Shown here in pieces: positions 47,131 to 55,662 of a DNA stretch of 64,000 bases. A program made the position numbers and the translations under genes. Numbering within the stretch: the first letter of the stretch is position 1; each line of letters begins with the position of its first letter. The notes under the pieces are model-generated. The model searched no databases. It was not told the DNA's origin and was given only the letters and a program-made list of their open reading frames with translations. Source of the stretch: Paenibacillus lautus NBRC 15380 (GTDB taxonomy: Bacteria; Bacillota; Bacilli; Paenibacillales; Paenibacillaceae); assembly GCF_004000945.1 (NCBI RefSeq), contig NZ_BIMF01000004.1, forward strand, positions 372,001 through 436,000. Direction: 5' to 3'.

Positions 47131-47244
47131 TTATATAAGAATGTATTTCAGCAAAATGACGAGGAGGATGAACAGAACCATAATGAGCAGAAGTTCTCTG
47201 ACTTCGGCATGATAGACATTTACCTCAATCCCATGGTGCTTCAT
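47131..47244 (-). CDS. Small membrane peptide (37 aa), unannotated-type gene
   Basis: A short frame supported by a good ribosome-binding site (GGAAGGAG seven bases before ATG 47244). Product: MKHHGIEVNVYHAEVREL followed by a membrane helix LLIMVLFILLVILLKYILI that runs to the end. The His-rich amphiphilic head plus a C-terminal hydrophobic stretch recalls the small YjcZ/YhaL-type sporulation membrane peptides of Bacilli, but no family assignment is certain. It lies upstream of and on the same strand as spoVAC. Between them (46,889-47,130) no other gene or clear terminator was seen. Confidence 0.55.
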   Translation of the reverse strand: MKHHGIEVNVYHAEVRELLLIMVLFILLVILLKYILI

Positions 47245-47444
47245 ACTCTGCTCCTTCCCTCAGACAGCCAAAATTCCACTTCGTTTCTACATGGTATTCC
47301 TTTCCCGGATGCAGGGTGCTTGTTCCAATTACTTTTAAATGACGTGTCCTTAACGGCACGGGTTTTGTAGACTTTTCAGATATATAGGGGCATACTAGAA
47401 AAGGAAAAACTCTTACATACCTTTTTTAAAGGAGCGATTTCGTA

Positions 47445-48518
47445 ATGAATGAATCAACACTGGAATTATTTCGTACTTTGACGGAATTCCCGGCTGCACC
47501 GGGCTTTGAGAGGGAACTTCGTTCCTGGTTGAAGGATGCCCTCTCTCCATATACAGATGAGTTCGTGCAGGATCGGCTGGGCAGTCTGTTCGCCGTTCTT
47601 CGCGGTAACGATGAAGGTCCGAAAGTCATGGTGGCCGGTCACATGGATGAGGTCGGGTTCATGGTAACCGGCATAACCGAAGCGGGTATGGTCCGTTTCC
47701 AGCCGCTCGGCGGCTGGTGGAGTCAGGCCGTGCTTGCTCAGCGCCTGCAAATCATCACGGACAACGGCCCTGTCGTCGGAGTTGTCGGCTCCATTCCTAC
47801 GCATCTGCTGGATGAAGCGCAGCGCAGCAAGCCGGTTGACATCAAGACCATGTATATCGATATCGGTGCCGACAACAAGGCGGAAGCGGAAGCGTTTGGC
47901 ATTCATCCCGGATTGCAAGTGGTTCCGATCTGTGAATTCACGCCGCTGGCCAATCCGAAAAAAATCATGGCCAAAGCGTGGGATAACCGCTATGGCGTTG
48001 GCCTGGCGATCGAGCTGGTCCAGGCGCTCCATGGCGAGAAGCTGCCTAACACCGTTTACGCCGGCGCAACCGTCCAAGAAGAGCTCGGACTGCGTGGAGC
48101 ACGTACTTCAGCCAACCTGATTCAGCCGGATATTTTCTTCGGATTGGATGCCAGCGCGGCAAACGACATGATGGGGGACAAGAGCCAGTTCGGCCAATTG
48201 GGTCAAGGCGCACTGCTTCGCATCTTCGATCCGACAATGCTGACTCACCGCGGAATGGTCGAATACGTTCAAGATACGGCGGAGACAAACAAAATCAAAT
48301 ACCAATACTTCGTCTCGCCGGGCGGCACGGACGCAGGCCAAGTGCATCTTAGCGGCATCGGTGTTCCGTCTACCATCATCGGCATTTGCTCCCGCTATAT
48401 CCATACATCTTCGTCCATCATCCACACGGACGACTACGAAGCTGCTAAAGAACTTCTGATCAAGCTCGTGAAAGGTTTGGATCGCACGACACTCCAGACG
48501 ATTCTCGACCGGGCGTAA
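47445..48518 (+). CDS. M42-family metallo-aminopeptidase
   Basis: 357-residue di-zinc aminopeptidase of the tetrahedral TET/FrvX/YsdC family. Ligands are seen in [12 protein letters not shown] (His/Asp, about residues 64-75), [13 protein letters not shown] (Asp, about 176-188), [11 protein letters not shown] (catalytic Glu pair, about 209-219), FGLDAS (Asp, about 231-236) and a late His in [14 protein letters not shown]. It has its own upstream region and is convergent with the MFS gene, sharing a two-way terminator. Confidence 0.95.
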   Translation: MNESTLELFRTLTEFPAAPGFERELRSWLKDALSPYTDEFVQDRLGSLFAVLRGNDEGPKVMVAGHMDEVGFMVTGITEAGMVRFQPLGGWWSQAVLAQRLQIITDNGPVVGVVGSIPTHLLDEAQRSKPVDIKTMYIDIGADNKAEAEAFGIHPGLQVVPICEFTPLANPKKIMAKAWDNRYGVGLAIELVQALHGEKLPNTVYAGATVQEELGLRGARTSANLIQPDIFFGLDASAANDMMGDKSQFGQLGQGALLRIFDPTMLTHRGMVEYVQDTAETNKIKYQYFVSPGGTDAGQVHLSGIGVPSTIIGICSRYIHTSSSIIHTDDYEAAKELLIKLVKGLDRTTLQTILDRA

Positions 48519-48526
48519 TCTATAAG

Positions 48527-48572
48527 AAAAGGGTATCCTGCAGGTCTCAAAGAGACCGCGGATACCCTTTTT
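48527..48572. terminator. Bidirectional terminator between M42 peptidase and MFS genes
   Basis: AAAAGGGTATCC and GGATACCCTTTTT form a long stem with flanking A and T runs, with an inner GGTCTC/GAGACC stem. It can end transcription from either side. Confidence 0.88.
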
Positions 48573-48584
48573 CTTACTTCTTCC

Positions 48585-49988
48585 TTATGAAGATAACGTC
48601 TCTTTATGCCGTGCGAACCGAAAGGATAAAATCATCGTTAAATAGACAGCAACAACCAGCGCTGTATTCAGCACAAATATCATGCGAAATCCCATAAGTC
48701 CCACTGCCGACTGGCCCGGGAGCGCCAGCATGGCACCCCCCGCCGCCGTACCAAACATCATCCCCAGATTTCGTGACAGCGCCAAAATGCTGCTGATCAG
48801 GCCGAGGTCCGTTTTGGCTGTCCTGCCCATCACCAGGGAATTGTTCGGGGGCGTAATCATGCCCATGGAACCGCCGAGCAGGACGATAAGCAGAATCAGA
48901 AAGAAGATCGGATATGCCGGCGATACAAAACCGAGCACGAGTAACGCTGCCGACATGACCAGCAGGCCGGCAGACAATAACGGGAATGTCCCCAGCTTGT
49001 CCGACAGGCTCCCGCTCAGGGGCGAGAAAATAATCAGGGACAACGGATATCCCATCATGATCAGCCCTGCCGTGGCAGGTTCAACGCCCAGCTCGCTCAG
49101 CAAAAACACGGGCAGCACAAGCTGAGCGGAGAAGGCCGCCATATAGGTAATGATAGTAATGATGATTCCTACGCTAACGCCTGTATCCCGAAACAGATCC
49201 AGCTTCATAAACGGGAGTTTCCCCTTCCCTCCTCGTTCCCACCGCGACGATAGACACCACCCGATGAATGCAGCAGCTCCCGCTCCAAACACGATGAACA
49301 GCACCGCAACCTGCCATGAACCCCAGCCCCACTGAGCCCCCAAATTTACGGCCGTAACCAGTCCGGTTAGGGATGTTGCAAAAAAGGCAGCCCCCGGGAC
49401 ATCCAATCGGCTTACGCCTTTTTCCGGTTCGTCCTTCGGAATGAAGCGCCGGGCAAACAACCATGCAATCAAGGAAATAGCCGTCAGCAGCCAGAAATTG
49501 CTCCGCCACGAAAACCACTGAATCAATATCCCGCCAAGACTCGGTCCGACCATCGAGCCTGCGGCAACAAACGTGCTGATAAGCCCGAGCGCTTTGCCGC
49601 GCTGTTCCTTCGGAAACACGGAGATGATCAGCGCCATATTGGTGGCTTGATACATAGCCGCTCCTACGCCTTGTAGAATTCGGGAAGATACCAGTCCGTT
49701 TAATGAAGGAGACAAGGCGCAGCAGAGCGCCCCTGCCATAAACACAAAATAGCCGATATTGTGGATTTTCCGCCTGCCCAGCATATCCCCGAGTTTCCCC
49801 ATGACCGGAAGCAATATGGAGATAACAAGCAAATAGGCGGTGACGATCCACTGGGCCGTAGGGATGGTGGAATCAAACGTTCTGGCGATATCAACAAGCG
49901 CAATGTTGAACATGCCGGCCGACAGATTGGACAGAAATGCCCCTAAACAAATGGTATATTGGACGATCATCCTTGATCTGTTATTCAT
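48585..49988 (-). CDS. MFS exporter, DHA2 (EmrB/QacA-like) family
   Basis: Proton-coupled drug/metabolite exporter of about 467 residues, with 14 predicted membrane segments. The loop motif GKLGDMLGRRK (about residues 64-74) is the MFS signature, and LQGVGAAMYQATNMALI (about 106-122) and GPSLGGILIQWFSWRSNF (motif C region, about 150-167) fit DHA2. ATG 49988 is preferred (GGTGAG seven bases upstream) over 50012. It is the last gene of the ABC-amidohydrolase operon; it may export a product or be only co-transcribed. Confidence 0.92.
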   Translation of the reverse strand: MNNRSRMIVQYTICLGAFLSNLSAGMFNIALVDIARTFDSTIPTAQWIVTAYLLVISILLPVMGKLGDMLGRRKIHNIGYFVFMAGALCCALSPSLNGLVSSRILQGVGAAMYQATNMALIISVFPKEQRGKALGLISTFVAAGSMVGPSLGGILIQWFSWRSNFWLLTAISLIAWLFARRFIPKDEPEKGVSRLDVPGAAFFATSLTGLVTAVNLGAQWGWGSWQVAVLFIVFGAGAAAFIGWCLSSRWERGGKGKLPFMKLDLFRDTGVSVGIIITIITYMAAFSAQLVLPVFLLSELGVEPATAGLIMMGYPLSLIIFSPLSGSLSDKLGTFPLLSAGLLVMSAALLVLGFVSPAYPIFFLILLIVLLGGSMGMITPPNNSLVMGRTAKTDLGLISSILALSRNLGMMFGTAAGGAMLALPGQSAVGLMGFRMIFVLNTALVVAVYLTMILSFRFARHKETLSS

Positions 49989-50087
49989 GCAGGACTCACC
50001 AGCTTTATTCATTAATTTCTGTGCCGTTCATAGAAAAAGCTCCCGCATGCGGAGAGCTTCCCTCTGTTAGAACCACGTTCTGACAAG

Positions 50088-50750
50088 CTAGCCGATGGCC
50101 GGCTGAGCCGTCGACATCGGCCGCAGCGGTTCCTCGGGCATTTGATCCATCCAAATATCGATAAGCTCCGCTACCTCACTAACTTTCCCGAAATAGCCTT
50201 CAATATTCTCGAGCGTCATTTCATGGGCCGTTGTCGAATACGATGCGCAAGCATCGGCTACAAGCACGATATGATAATCCAGCATAAACCCGTCCCGGGC
50301 CGTCGATTCCACACACACATTGGTGCTGACCCCCGTCATGATCAAGGTCTCGATCTTCAGCGTCTTCAATACCGAATCCAGCCTTGTATTCACAAAAGCG
50401 CTGTACCGGTGTTTATTGACAATAATATCGTCCTCCTCCGGCGATACCTCGTAAAATTCCGCTCCCCAGCTTCCCCTCCGGCATACGTTAGCCGAACGTC
50501 CCGAGGATCGGGTGGTCCATGCGTCGGAGTCCGTCGCTTTCTCGTGAAGTGTCTGAATGAAGATAACGGGCACATTCAGCTCTCTGGCTGAATGCAGCAA
50601 TCTATGCAGCTGCGGCATCATCGCTGCCACCCCGCTAACATCGCATCCCGCGCGAGGCAGTGCCCCCTCGGGATGGCAATAATCATTTTGCACATCAACG
50701 ACAATGACAGCCGCTTTACTCCCAAGCATCAGCTGATTTAAAGATTTCAT
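50088..50750 (-). CDS. Isochorismatase-like cysteine hydrolase (RutB/biuret-hydrolase-like)
   Basis: 220-residue cysteine amidohydrolase. The triad is visible: Asp in VVDVQNDYCHPEGAL (about residues 18-32), Lys in VNKHRYSAF (about 118-126) and Cys in TGVSTNVCVESTARDGF (about 146-162). The segment after the Lys, RYSAFVNTRLDSVLKT, and the C-terminal pattern resemble RutB (ureidoacrylate amidohydrolase) and biuret amidohydrolases more than nicotinamidase. It lies directly behind a NitT/TauT-type ABC importer, so the imported compound is probably its substrate or a precursor. Exact substrate not determinable. Confidence 0.88.
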   Translation of the reverse strand: MKSLNQLMLGSKAAVIVVDVQNDYCHPEGALPRAGCDVSGVAAMMPQLHRLLHSARELNVPVIFIQTLHEKATDSDAWTTRSSGRSANVCRRGSWGAEFYEVSPEEDDIIVNKHRYSAFVNTRLDSVLKTLKIETLIMTGVSTNVCVESTARDGFMLDYHIVLVADACASYSTTAHEMTLENIEGYFGKVSEVAELIDIWMDQMPEEPLRPMSTAQPAIG

Positions 50751-50799
50751 CGTGACTCTCTCCCTTCCGATCTGTATTGGTAAGAATGAACCCTGCCGC

Positions 50800-51843
50800 T
50801 TACTTGTTGGAATGGTTCACAAACTGCATATCCACCAGCGCATCATAGGTGTAATCCCCTTTAAAAATCCCGGTCTCGATCATGACATCCATATCATGCT
50901 TCAACGCCTCTTCCGAGATCATCCCGTCCAAGCTCCAGAGATTGTCTGCATAGGCCCGGTCCAGCGCAGCTTGGATGGCATCATCAGACAACGTCGGGAA
51001 TTCGGCTTTCAGGTTCTTCTTGGCCAGCTCTTTATCCGTCTGCACGACTTCCAGCGCTTCGATAATGGCATCGGTAAAGCTTTGCACGGCTTCCGGATCC
51101 TTCTCGATGGTAGACTTTTTCACGCTGAGAACCGAATACGAGAAATCTCCCAGATCATGAAACTTGTAAAACGGCTCTTCCCATACGTTCTTCGATATCC
51201 CGTCACTGATCTGCGGCTCGGCTCCGTTCGCTATGTCGGCTGCACCCTGCTGGACCATCGTCACCACCGTTGAGCCATCTGCCGGCTCCAGCAGCTGCAC
51301 ATCCTTTTCCGGATCGAGTCCAAGCTGAATCAAGAGATAGCGGGTCAGAAGGTTTGGCGTACCGCCGTGGCGACCGGCGTTAATCTTTTTCCCTTGCAAA
51401 AATGCCTTCAGGTCTTCGGGAGAATTGCTCGCAGGCGCAGTGCCTTTCTTGGCCATTAAATACACGTTCGCCCGATTGACAACATTCACGACCGAGATGA
51501 TTGGATCGGAATTGTTGTTGTTAGCCAAGGCGTTGGACTCTGTCCCGCCGATAACACCCCAGGCATCTCCGCTGACCACGGCGGTTACGTGCGCCCCTCC
51601 GGCCGCTTGGATGACCTCGACGTCCAGCCCTCTTTTCTCAAAGAAACCTTCGCGCTGTGCGACGTACAGTGGCAGATAGCCCGTGGAGTGAAGCGGCTCG
51701 GCGATCACGATTTTCTTCAGCTTCCCGTCACCCGAGGCGGACACGGTGCCGGCGTCGTTTTTTTCATTACCGCAGGCTCCAAGCAGACCGGTGACCATGA
51801 CCAGTGCAAACAACAGTGACCGTTTCCTCATTTTTTGGTTCAT
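50800..51843 (-). CDS. ABC transporter substrate-binding lipoprotein (SsuA/THI5-like)
   Basis: 347-residue lipoprotein: signal peptide with lipobox LLGAC (Cys about residue 24). The mature part has the NMT1/THI5-like fold: STGYLPLYVAQREGFFEKRGLDVEV (about 51-75), KKINAGRHGGTPNLLTRYLL (about 150-169). Such proteins bind sulfonates, nitrate, pyrimidine precursors or similar small anions. Start ATG 51843 is clear from the signal peptide; the frame opens earlier at 51987 without support. It lies between the permease gene and the amidohydrolase gene. Confidence 0.93.
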   Translation of the reverse strand: MNQKMRKRSLLFALVMVTGLLGACGNEKNDAGTVSASGDGKLKKIVIAEPLHSTGYLPLYVAQREGFFEKRGLDVEVIQAAGGAHVTAVVSGDAWGVIGGTESNALANNNNSDPIISVVNVVNRANVYLMAKKGTAPASNSPEDLKAFLQGKKINAGRHGGTPNLLTRYLLIQLGLDPEKDVQLLEPADGSTVVTMVQQGAADIANGAEPQISDGISKNVWEEPFYKFHDLGDFSYSVLSVKKSTIEKDPEAVQSFTDAIIEALEVVQTDKELAKKNLKAEFPTLSDDAIQAALDRAYADNLWSLDGMISEEALKHDMDVMIETGIFKGDYTYDALVDMQFVNHSNK

Positions 51844-51887
51844 ATGAATTCCCCTTTTAATAGAAATAATTAGTTCGATTATTGTGT

Positions 51888-52769
51888 CTATTGTTTGGTC
51901 AATCCCTTGGATAACCACTTCTCCAGCACGACCACGCCCCAGTACATCACCATGGACAGCAGCGACAGGACAACGACGCCCACCCACACGAGATTGATAT
52001 CGAGTATCGTCCCTGCATACATAATCATTCGGCCGACGCCCTGACTTGAAGCGATAAACTCCCCTACGATGGCACCTGCCAGCGCAAGGGCAATGTTAAT
52101 CCGCAAACTGCTGATAATCCAGGGCATGGACCAGGGGACAACGACCTTGGCAAAGACCTGATGCCGCTTGGCGCCGAGGGAATACATTAGCTTCTCCATA
52201 TCCGGATCCACGCTCTTCACACCGCTGTAAGCAGACAGCGCCGAAACGACAACCGTCATGGAGAACGCCAGCGCCACCTTGGAAAAGAATCCAATACCCA
52301 GCAGTATGACGAGTACAGGCGCCAAAGCGAGCTTGGGCATGGCATTCAAAATGATAAGATACGGCTCGCTGATCCCCGCATACGATCTTGACCACCAAAA
52401 CGATAGCCCGAGCAGTGCACCGAGGAAGGTGCCGAACACAAATCCGAGTATGGTTGAGCCGGAAGTGTACGTAATATCCCTTAACAAGGTCCCCTCGTTA
52501 ATTTGGGTCCAGGTTGTGCGAAGGATCTCGCTGGGGCTGCTCCAATAATAGGAGTCCAGCAGGCCGAGCCGGGTGAACACCTCCCATACCAGAAAAACAA
52601 GTACGGCCACAGCGGCCCGCCCCCAGACGATCCGCCTGCTCCTCCGGCGCTCCATCGCCTCTTCATCCAAGATGTAGGGCACAACCTCCGGCCGTTTGGA
52701 TGAACCCGTGGCAGGTTCCGCTGGTGTTACGGCATGTACGATAAAAGCCTCTTTGCGTGCAGTTTCCAT
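51888..52769 (-). CDS. ABC transporter permease (SsuC/TauC-type)
   Basis: 293-residue membrane protein with a cytoplasmic N-terminal extension of about 45 residues and six membrane helices. The ATPase-coupling EAA-like loop is SLGAKRHQVFAKVVVPWSMPWI (about 197-218). Together with the adjacent ATPase and lipoprotein it makes a NitT/TauT-family importer. GGAGGG precedes the start. The gap to the ATPase gene is 29 bases. Confidence 0.94.
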   Translation of the reverse strand: METARKEAFIVHAVTPAEPATGSSKRPEVVPYILDEEAMERRRSRRIVWGRAAVAVLVFLVWEVFTRLGLLDSYYWSSPSEILRTTWTQINEGTLLRDITYTSGSTILGFVFGTFLGALLGLSFWWSRSYAGISEPYLIILNAMPKLALAPVLVILLGIGFFSKVALAFSMTVVVSALSAYSGVKSVDPDMEKLMYSLGAKRHQVFAKVVVPWSMPWIISSLRINIALALAGAIVGEFIASSQGVGRMIMYAGTILDINLVWVGVVVLSLLSMVMYWGVVVLEKWLSKGLTKQ

Positions 52770-52798
52770 CGGTTTCCCTCCTCATTCGTTCTTATTCC

Positions 52799-53578
52799 CT
52801 ACGATATTAGTTCTTCATCATGTCCGGCTGACAACAAATCCATAAGATGATGCTTCAGCTCCATGAATGCCGGGGACGTCATGTCTTCGGTTTTGCGCGG
52901 ACGCTCCATCGTTACGGTGATTTTGGACTTGATCCGTCCGGGTCTGGAAGAGAACACATAGATGTCATCCGATAAATAAATCGCTTCGTCGATGTCATGG
53001 GTAACAAACAGCACCGTTTTCCCAAAATCCTCCCAGATCTGCAGCAGCCAGTTCTGCATGGTCAGCCTCGTTTGGGCATCCAGTGCGCCGAAGGGCTCGT
53101 CCAGCAAAATGATATCCCGGTCGTAGAGTAGCGTCCGCAGCAGCGCGGCACGCTGTTTCATCCCTCCCGACAGCTCCTTCGGATAATGCTTGTCAAAACC
53201 CTTCAGTCCATACTTTTCCATCAAGGGCAGCGCCCTCTCCACAGCTTCCTTGTAAGGAACGCCTCGGACCTCCATGCCTAAAATGATGTTGTCGAGGATG
53301 GTGCGCCAAGGCAGAAGCATGTCCTTTTGCAGCATATAGCCCACATAACCGGTGGTGCCCACGATGTCTTTGCCGTCAGCCATCACCTTGCCCGTGGAGG
53401 GCGGCATCAAACCGGCGATAATGTTAAAGAGGGTGGATTTGCCGCACCCGCTGGGGCCGATAATGCTGACAAAACGCCCCTCCTCAATCGCCAGACTCGT
53501 CTCCCGCATGGCCGCAATCTCTTCCCCATTTCTGCGGAACCATTTGCTGACGCCCGAAATTTCAATTTTGTGAGTCAT
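52799..53578 (-). CDS. ABC transporter ATP-binding protein (SsuB/TauB-type)
   Basis: 259-residue ATPase with Walker A GPSGCGKST (about residues 42-50), Q-loop LQKDMLLPW, signature LSGGMKQRAAL (about 138-148), Walker B ILLDEPFGALD (about 157-167) and H-loop VTHDIDEA. First gene of the importer-amidohydrolase-exporter operon. The 148 bases upstream carry two perfect palindromes (53,681-53,706) that may be an operator. Confidence 0.95.
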   Translation of the reverse strand: MTHKIEISGVSKWFRRNGEEIAAMRETSLAIEEGRFVSIIGPSGCGKSTLFNIIAGLMPPSTGKVMADGKDIVGTTGYVGYMLQKDMLLPWRTILDNIILGMEVRGVPYKEAVERALPLMEKYGLKGFDKHYPKELSGGMKQRAALLRTLLYDRDIILLDEPFGALDAQTRLTMQNWLLQIWEDFGKTVLFVTHDIDEAIYLSDDIYVFSSRPGRIKSKITVTMERPRKTEDMTSPAFMELKHHLMDLLSAGHDEELIS

Positions 53579-53680
53579 GCCCCTTCCTCCTCTTTTTTGA
53601 TTTCATGATTTTTCAGAAACATCAAACATGTATTTTCAAAAGCGGATGTAACAAAAAATCGCCAGTCCAGCCCCAAGCCG

Positions 53681-53706
53681 CACACATGTGTGTACCTTGG
53701 TACCAA
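53681..53706. promoter_or_regulatory. Tandem palindromes upstream of the ABC operon, possible operator
   Basis: CACACATGTGTG (53681-53692) and TTGGTACCAA (53697-53706) are both perfect palindromes, four bases apart, in the gap between the DUF2294 gene and the ABC ATPase gene. No T-run follows, so neither is a normal terminator. Confidence 0.35.
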
Positions 53707-53726
53707 ACTGACGATCGGCCCGCTCT

Positions 53727-54101
53727 CTACTCGAGTTCCGGCATGTCGTTCAGATATGCTTCTACATCCTTCTCCAAAAATACGATGGTACCGGAAAACT
53801 CGGTCTCTGCATCATAGTCTTTAAGAATGGAGATGATTTTAAATTGAAACTGCTGTTCCAAGGAGGCCCTAATCTCCTGCTTGAACACCTGAAATAAAAG
53901 GTGGTCCAACTGCCGGGTAGAGAGGGGGTAATTCTCATCCAGCAGTTTGAGGACGGGGACTCTACTATTCCTCGATACAATGATGATTTTGTTGCCAACG
54001 AAATCGACTTTTTGCTGCTTTACACCCACGTTAAATATTTTCTTATTTATCGCGTTGTAAACCCTCAAAAGATCCTGTTTGAGTTCGCCTGCTGTCATCA
54101 T
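53727..54101 (-). CDS. DUF2294 domain-containing protein
   Basis: 124-residue protein of the DUF2294 type found mostly in Bacilli and anaerobes; biochemical role unknown. It begins MMTAGELKQDLLRVYNAINKKIFNVGVKQQKVDF, with VGNKIIIVSRNSRVPVLKLLDE (about residues 35-56), and ends acidic. No membrane segment. It is read from a near-perfect sigma-A promoter (54,190-54,217) with an 80-base leader. It is not obviously in the ABC operon. Confidence 0.85.
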   Translation of the reverse strand: MMTAGELKQDLLRVYNAINKKIFNVGVKQQKVDFVGNKIIIVSRNSRVPVLKLLDENYPLSTRQLDHLLFQVFKQEIRASLEQQFQFKIISILKDYDAETEFSGTIVFLEKDVEAYLNDMPELE

Positions 54102-54189
54102 GGTTCAACATCCCTTTTGTGTAAATTAATATTACATTGACCGGGGTAGGTATAGGGTGTTTATCGAGTTTTTTCTGTCCTTGGGTATA

Positions 54190-54217
54190 ATTATAGGCGA
54201 TATCAGGCTGTTGTCAA
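54190..54217 (-). promoter_or_regulatory. Sigma-A promoter of the DUF2294 gene
   Basis: TTGACA (54212-54217), 16 bases, TATAAT (54190-54195) on the minus strand: both boxes are consensus. Confidence 0.85.
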
Positions 54218-54242
54218 TACATAAACGTCAAAAAAGATAACA

Positions 54243-54259
54243 AACACTTAAATAGTGTT
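54243..54259. promoter_or_regulatory. Inverted repeat upstream of the DUF2294 promoter
   Basis: AACACT-TAAAT-AGTGTT, 25 bases upstream of the -35 box, in an AT-rich stretch that also contains the near-palindrome TGTTAGTTTATATAACATT. Candidate regulator site. The remainder to 54,395 shows only a C-rich direct repeat (CCCGTGCCCGTGCCCACG) near 54,358. Confidence 0.35.
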
Positions 54260-54395
54260 AGTTTATATAACATTAACATACCAAGATTTTTGAGTGTGAT
54301 TCCGTTTACTTCTGCCCTCTTCCTAAATAAAGAGTCATCCTGAGCGAGCGTCGGTTCCCGTGCCCGTGCCCACGCCCTAAATCTATCACCTTGTT

Positions 54396-55361
54396 CTATT
54401 CCCCGTTAAAAATCCGTTCCAGGAACAAGACGCCCTCCCGCTTCTGGTGCTCATTGACTTCATGGCCGGAGAACGGATAGTCTCTTATTTCTTTTGCCGA
54501 TTTCATTCGGTTGTATGCTGCATATATGGTTTCAGGCATGCAGACCGTATCCTTCCAACCGACGGATACCATGACCGGCACCTGGATTCGCGGCGCTAGA
54601 TTCAGCATGTCAAAGTACGATAGATGCTCCAGGATCTGATCCAATTGCTCCGGGTACCGCTTTATGTATTGGGCGATTTCGCTCAGCGAGCTGACCGAAT
54701 GCAGAATCCCGTAATCCATTCTGCACATGTTGGGAATGTCGGCCACAATGGCCGCGACCTTCGGATTCAGGGCCCCTGCCAGCAGAGACAGTCCGCCACC
54801 CTGACTGCCGCCTACCACGGCAATTTTTTTCGGATCCACTCCGGGTTGCTGCGATGTCGCATCCACCGCTCTCACAGCATCCATAACGACTGCCATGTAA
54901 TAGGAGCGACGAATATCTGTAATCCCCTGTGTCACCCAGCCCTTAACCACGCCGCTGTCCAATGGCAGCAGATTCCCGGTCTCCCCGCCCTGTCCCCTGA
55001 CGTCAGCGGCAAACACCGTATAACCCAACATCAGCCAGTGAGCATACCGTTCTGGAAATCCGCGGTCTCCGGAATAACCCGGGAAGGTTACGATACACGG
55101 TCGGGGTTTTTCGTCCGAAGGTTGCATAGTTGGAGCGATATACCAAGCATGGATAGGCGTATCATCATAACCATGATAGGTTACCTTGGATACCTTCATA
55201 TGGGGATATGGCGTCGCTTCCGGCTGACTGGCCATGTGAAGCGGCTTGTCGCTATACGACTTCAACACTTCCTCCCAAAATCGATTCAATACCTCCTCGT
55301 TGATCGTAGGTTCCGGATACAGGTTGCCAAGCTCTTTCTTACGCAGCTTAATGGTATTCAT
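54396..55361 (-). CDS. Acetyl esterase / cephalosporin-C deacetylase family (CE7)
   Basis: 321-residue alpha/beta-hydrolase of carbohydrate esterase family 7, which removes acetyl groups from xylo-oligosaccharides and related molecules. Family marks: FPGYSGD (oxyanion Tyr, about residues 94-100), RGQGG (about 120-124), nucleophile Ser in VVGGSQGGGLSLLAG (about 183-197), Asp in VGWKDTVCMPETIY (about 268-281) and His in SGHEVNEHQ (about 299-307). No signal peptide, so it acts inside the cell on imported acetylated sugars. Divergent from the sugar isomerase at 55,663. Confidence 0.93.
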   Translation of the reverse strand: MNTIKLRKKELGNLYPEPTINEEVLNRFWEEVLKSYSDKPLHMASQPEATPYPHMKVSKVTYHGYDDTPIHAWYIAPTMQPSDEKPRPCIVTFPGYSGDRGFPERYAHWLMLGYTVFAADVRGQGGETGNLLPLDSGVVKGWVTQGITDIRRSYYMAVVMDAVRAVDATSQQPGVDPKKIAVVGGSQGGGLSLLAGALNPKVAAIVADIPNMCRMDYGILHSVSSLSEIAQYIKRYPEQLDQILEHLSYFDMLNLAPRIQVPVMVSVGWKDTVCMPETIYAAYNRMKSAKEIRDYPFSGHEVNEHQKREGVLFLERIFNGE

Positions 55362-55490
55362 TCTGATTTAAATCTCCTTTTCGCGAGTGAAGTGAAGGTT
55401 CTTGTAACATGGTTATTTCGGCAACACATCCGAAATCCCTTTCAAAACGGTAGGAATTCATGCCGGTTTATTACGTATTTCTCTCAAAAT

Positions 55491-55517
55491 AACGAATTGA
55501 TCGGGGTTCCAATCGTT
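55491..55517. promoter_or_regulatory. Imperfect inverted repeat in the CE7/isomerase divergent region
   Basis: AACGAATTGA and TCCAATCGTT are complementary at eight of ten positions across a seven-base centre. It lies between divergent genes, upstream of a possible plus-strand promoter TTGAAC-N16-TATGAA near 55,562. The rest of 55,362-55,662 is AT-rich without other recognisable signals. Confidence 0.3.
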
Positions 55518-55662
55518 ATCTTTTCTAAAAAAATTAAAAAGCGATCATAGATTTATAGAGTTGAACATATCATAATAGAAACTATGAAAAACCAACGGGT
55601 TGATATAAACGATGCGCCCGCCAGAGCAATACGACATCTTATAGCGAATGGAGACGATGAAT

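Noticed and set aside
46948..47370. Plus-strand open frame of about 140 codons upstream of the M42 peptidase gene
   Set aside because: No ribosome site and an unnatural composition. The opposite strand carries a better-supported 37-codon gene in the same place.
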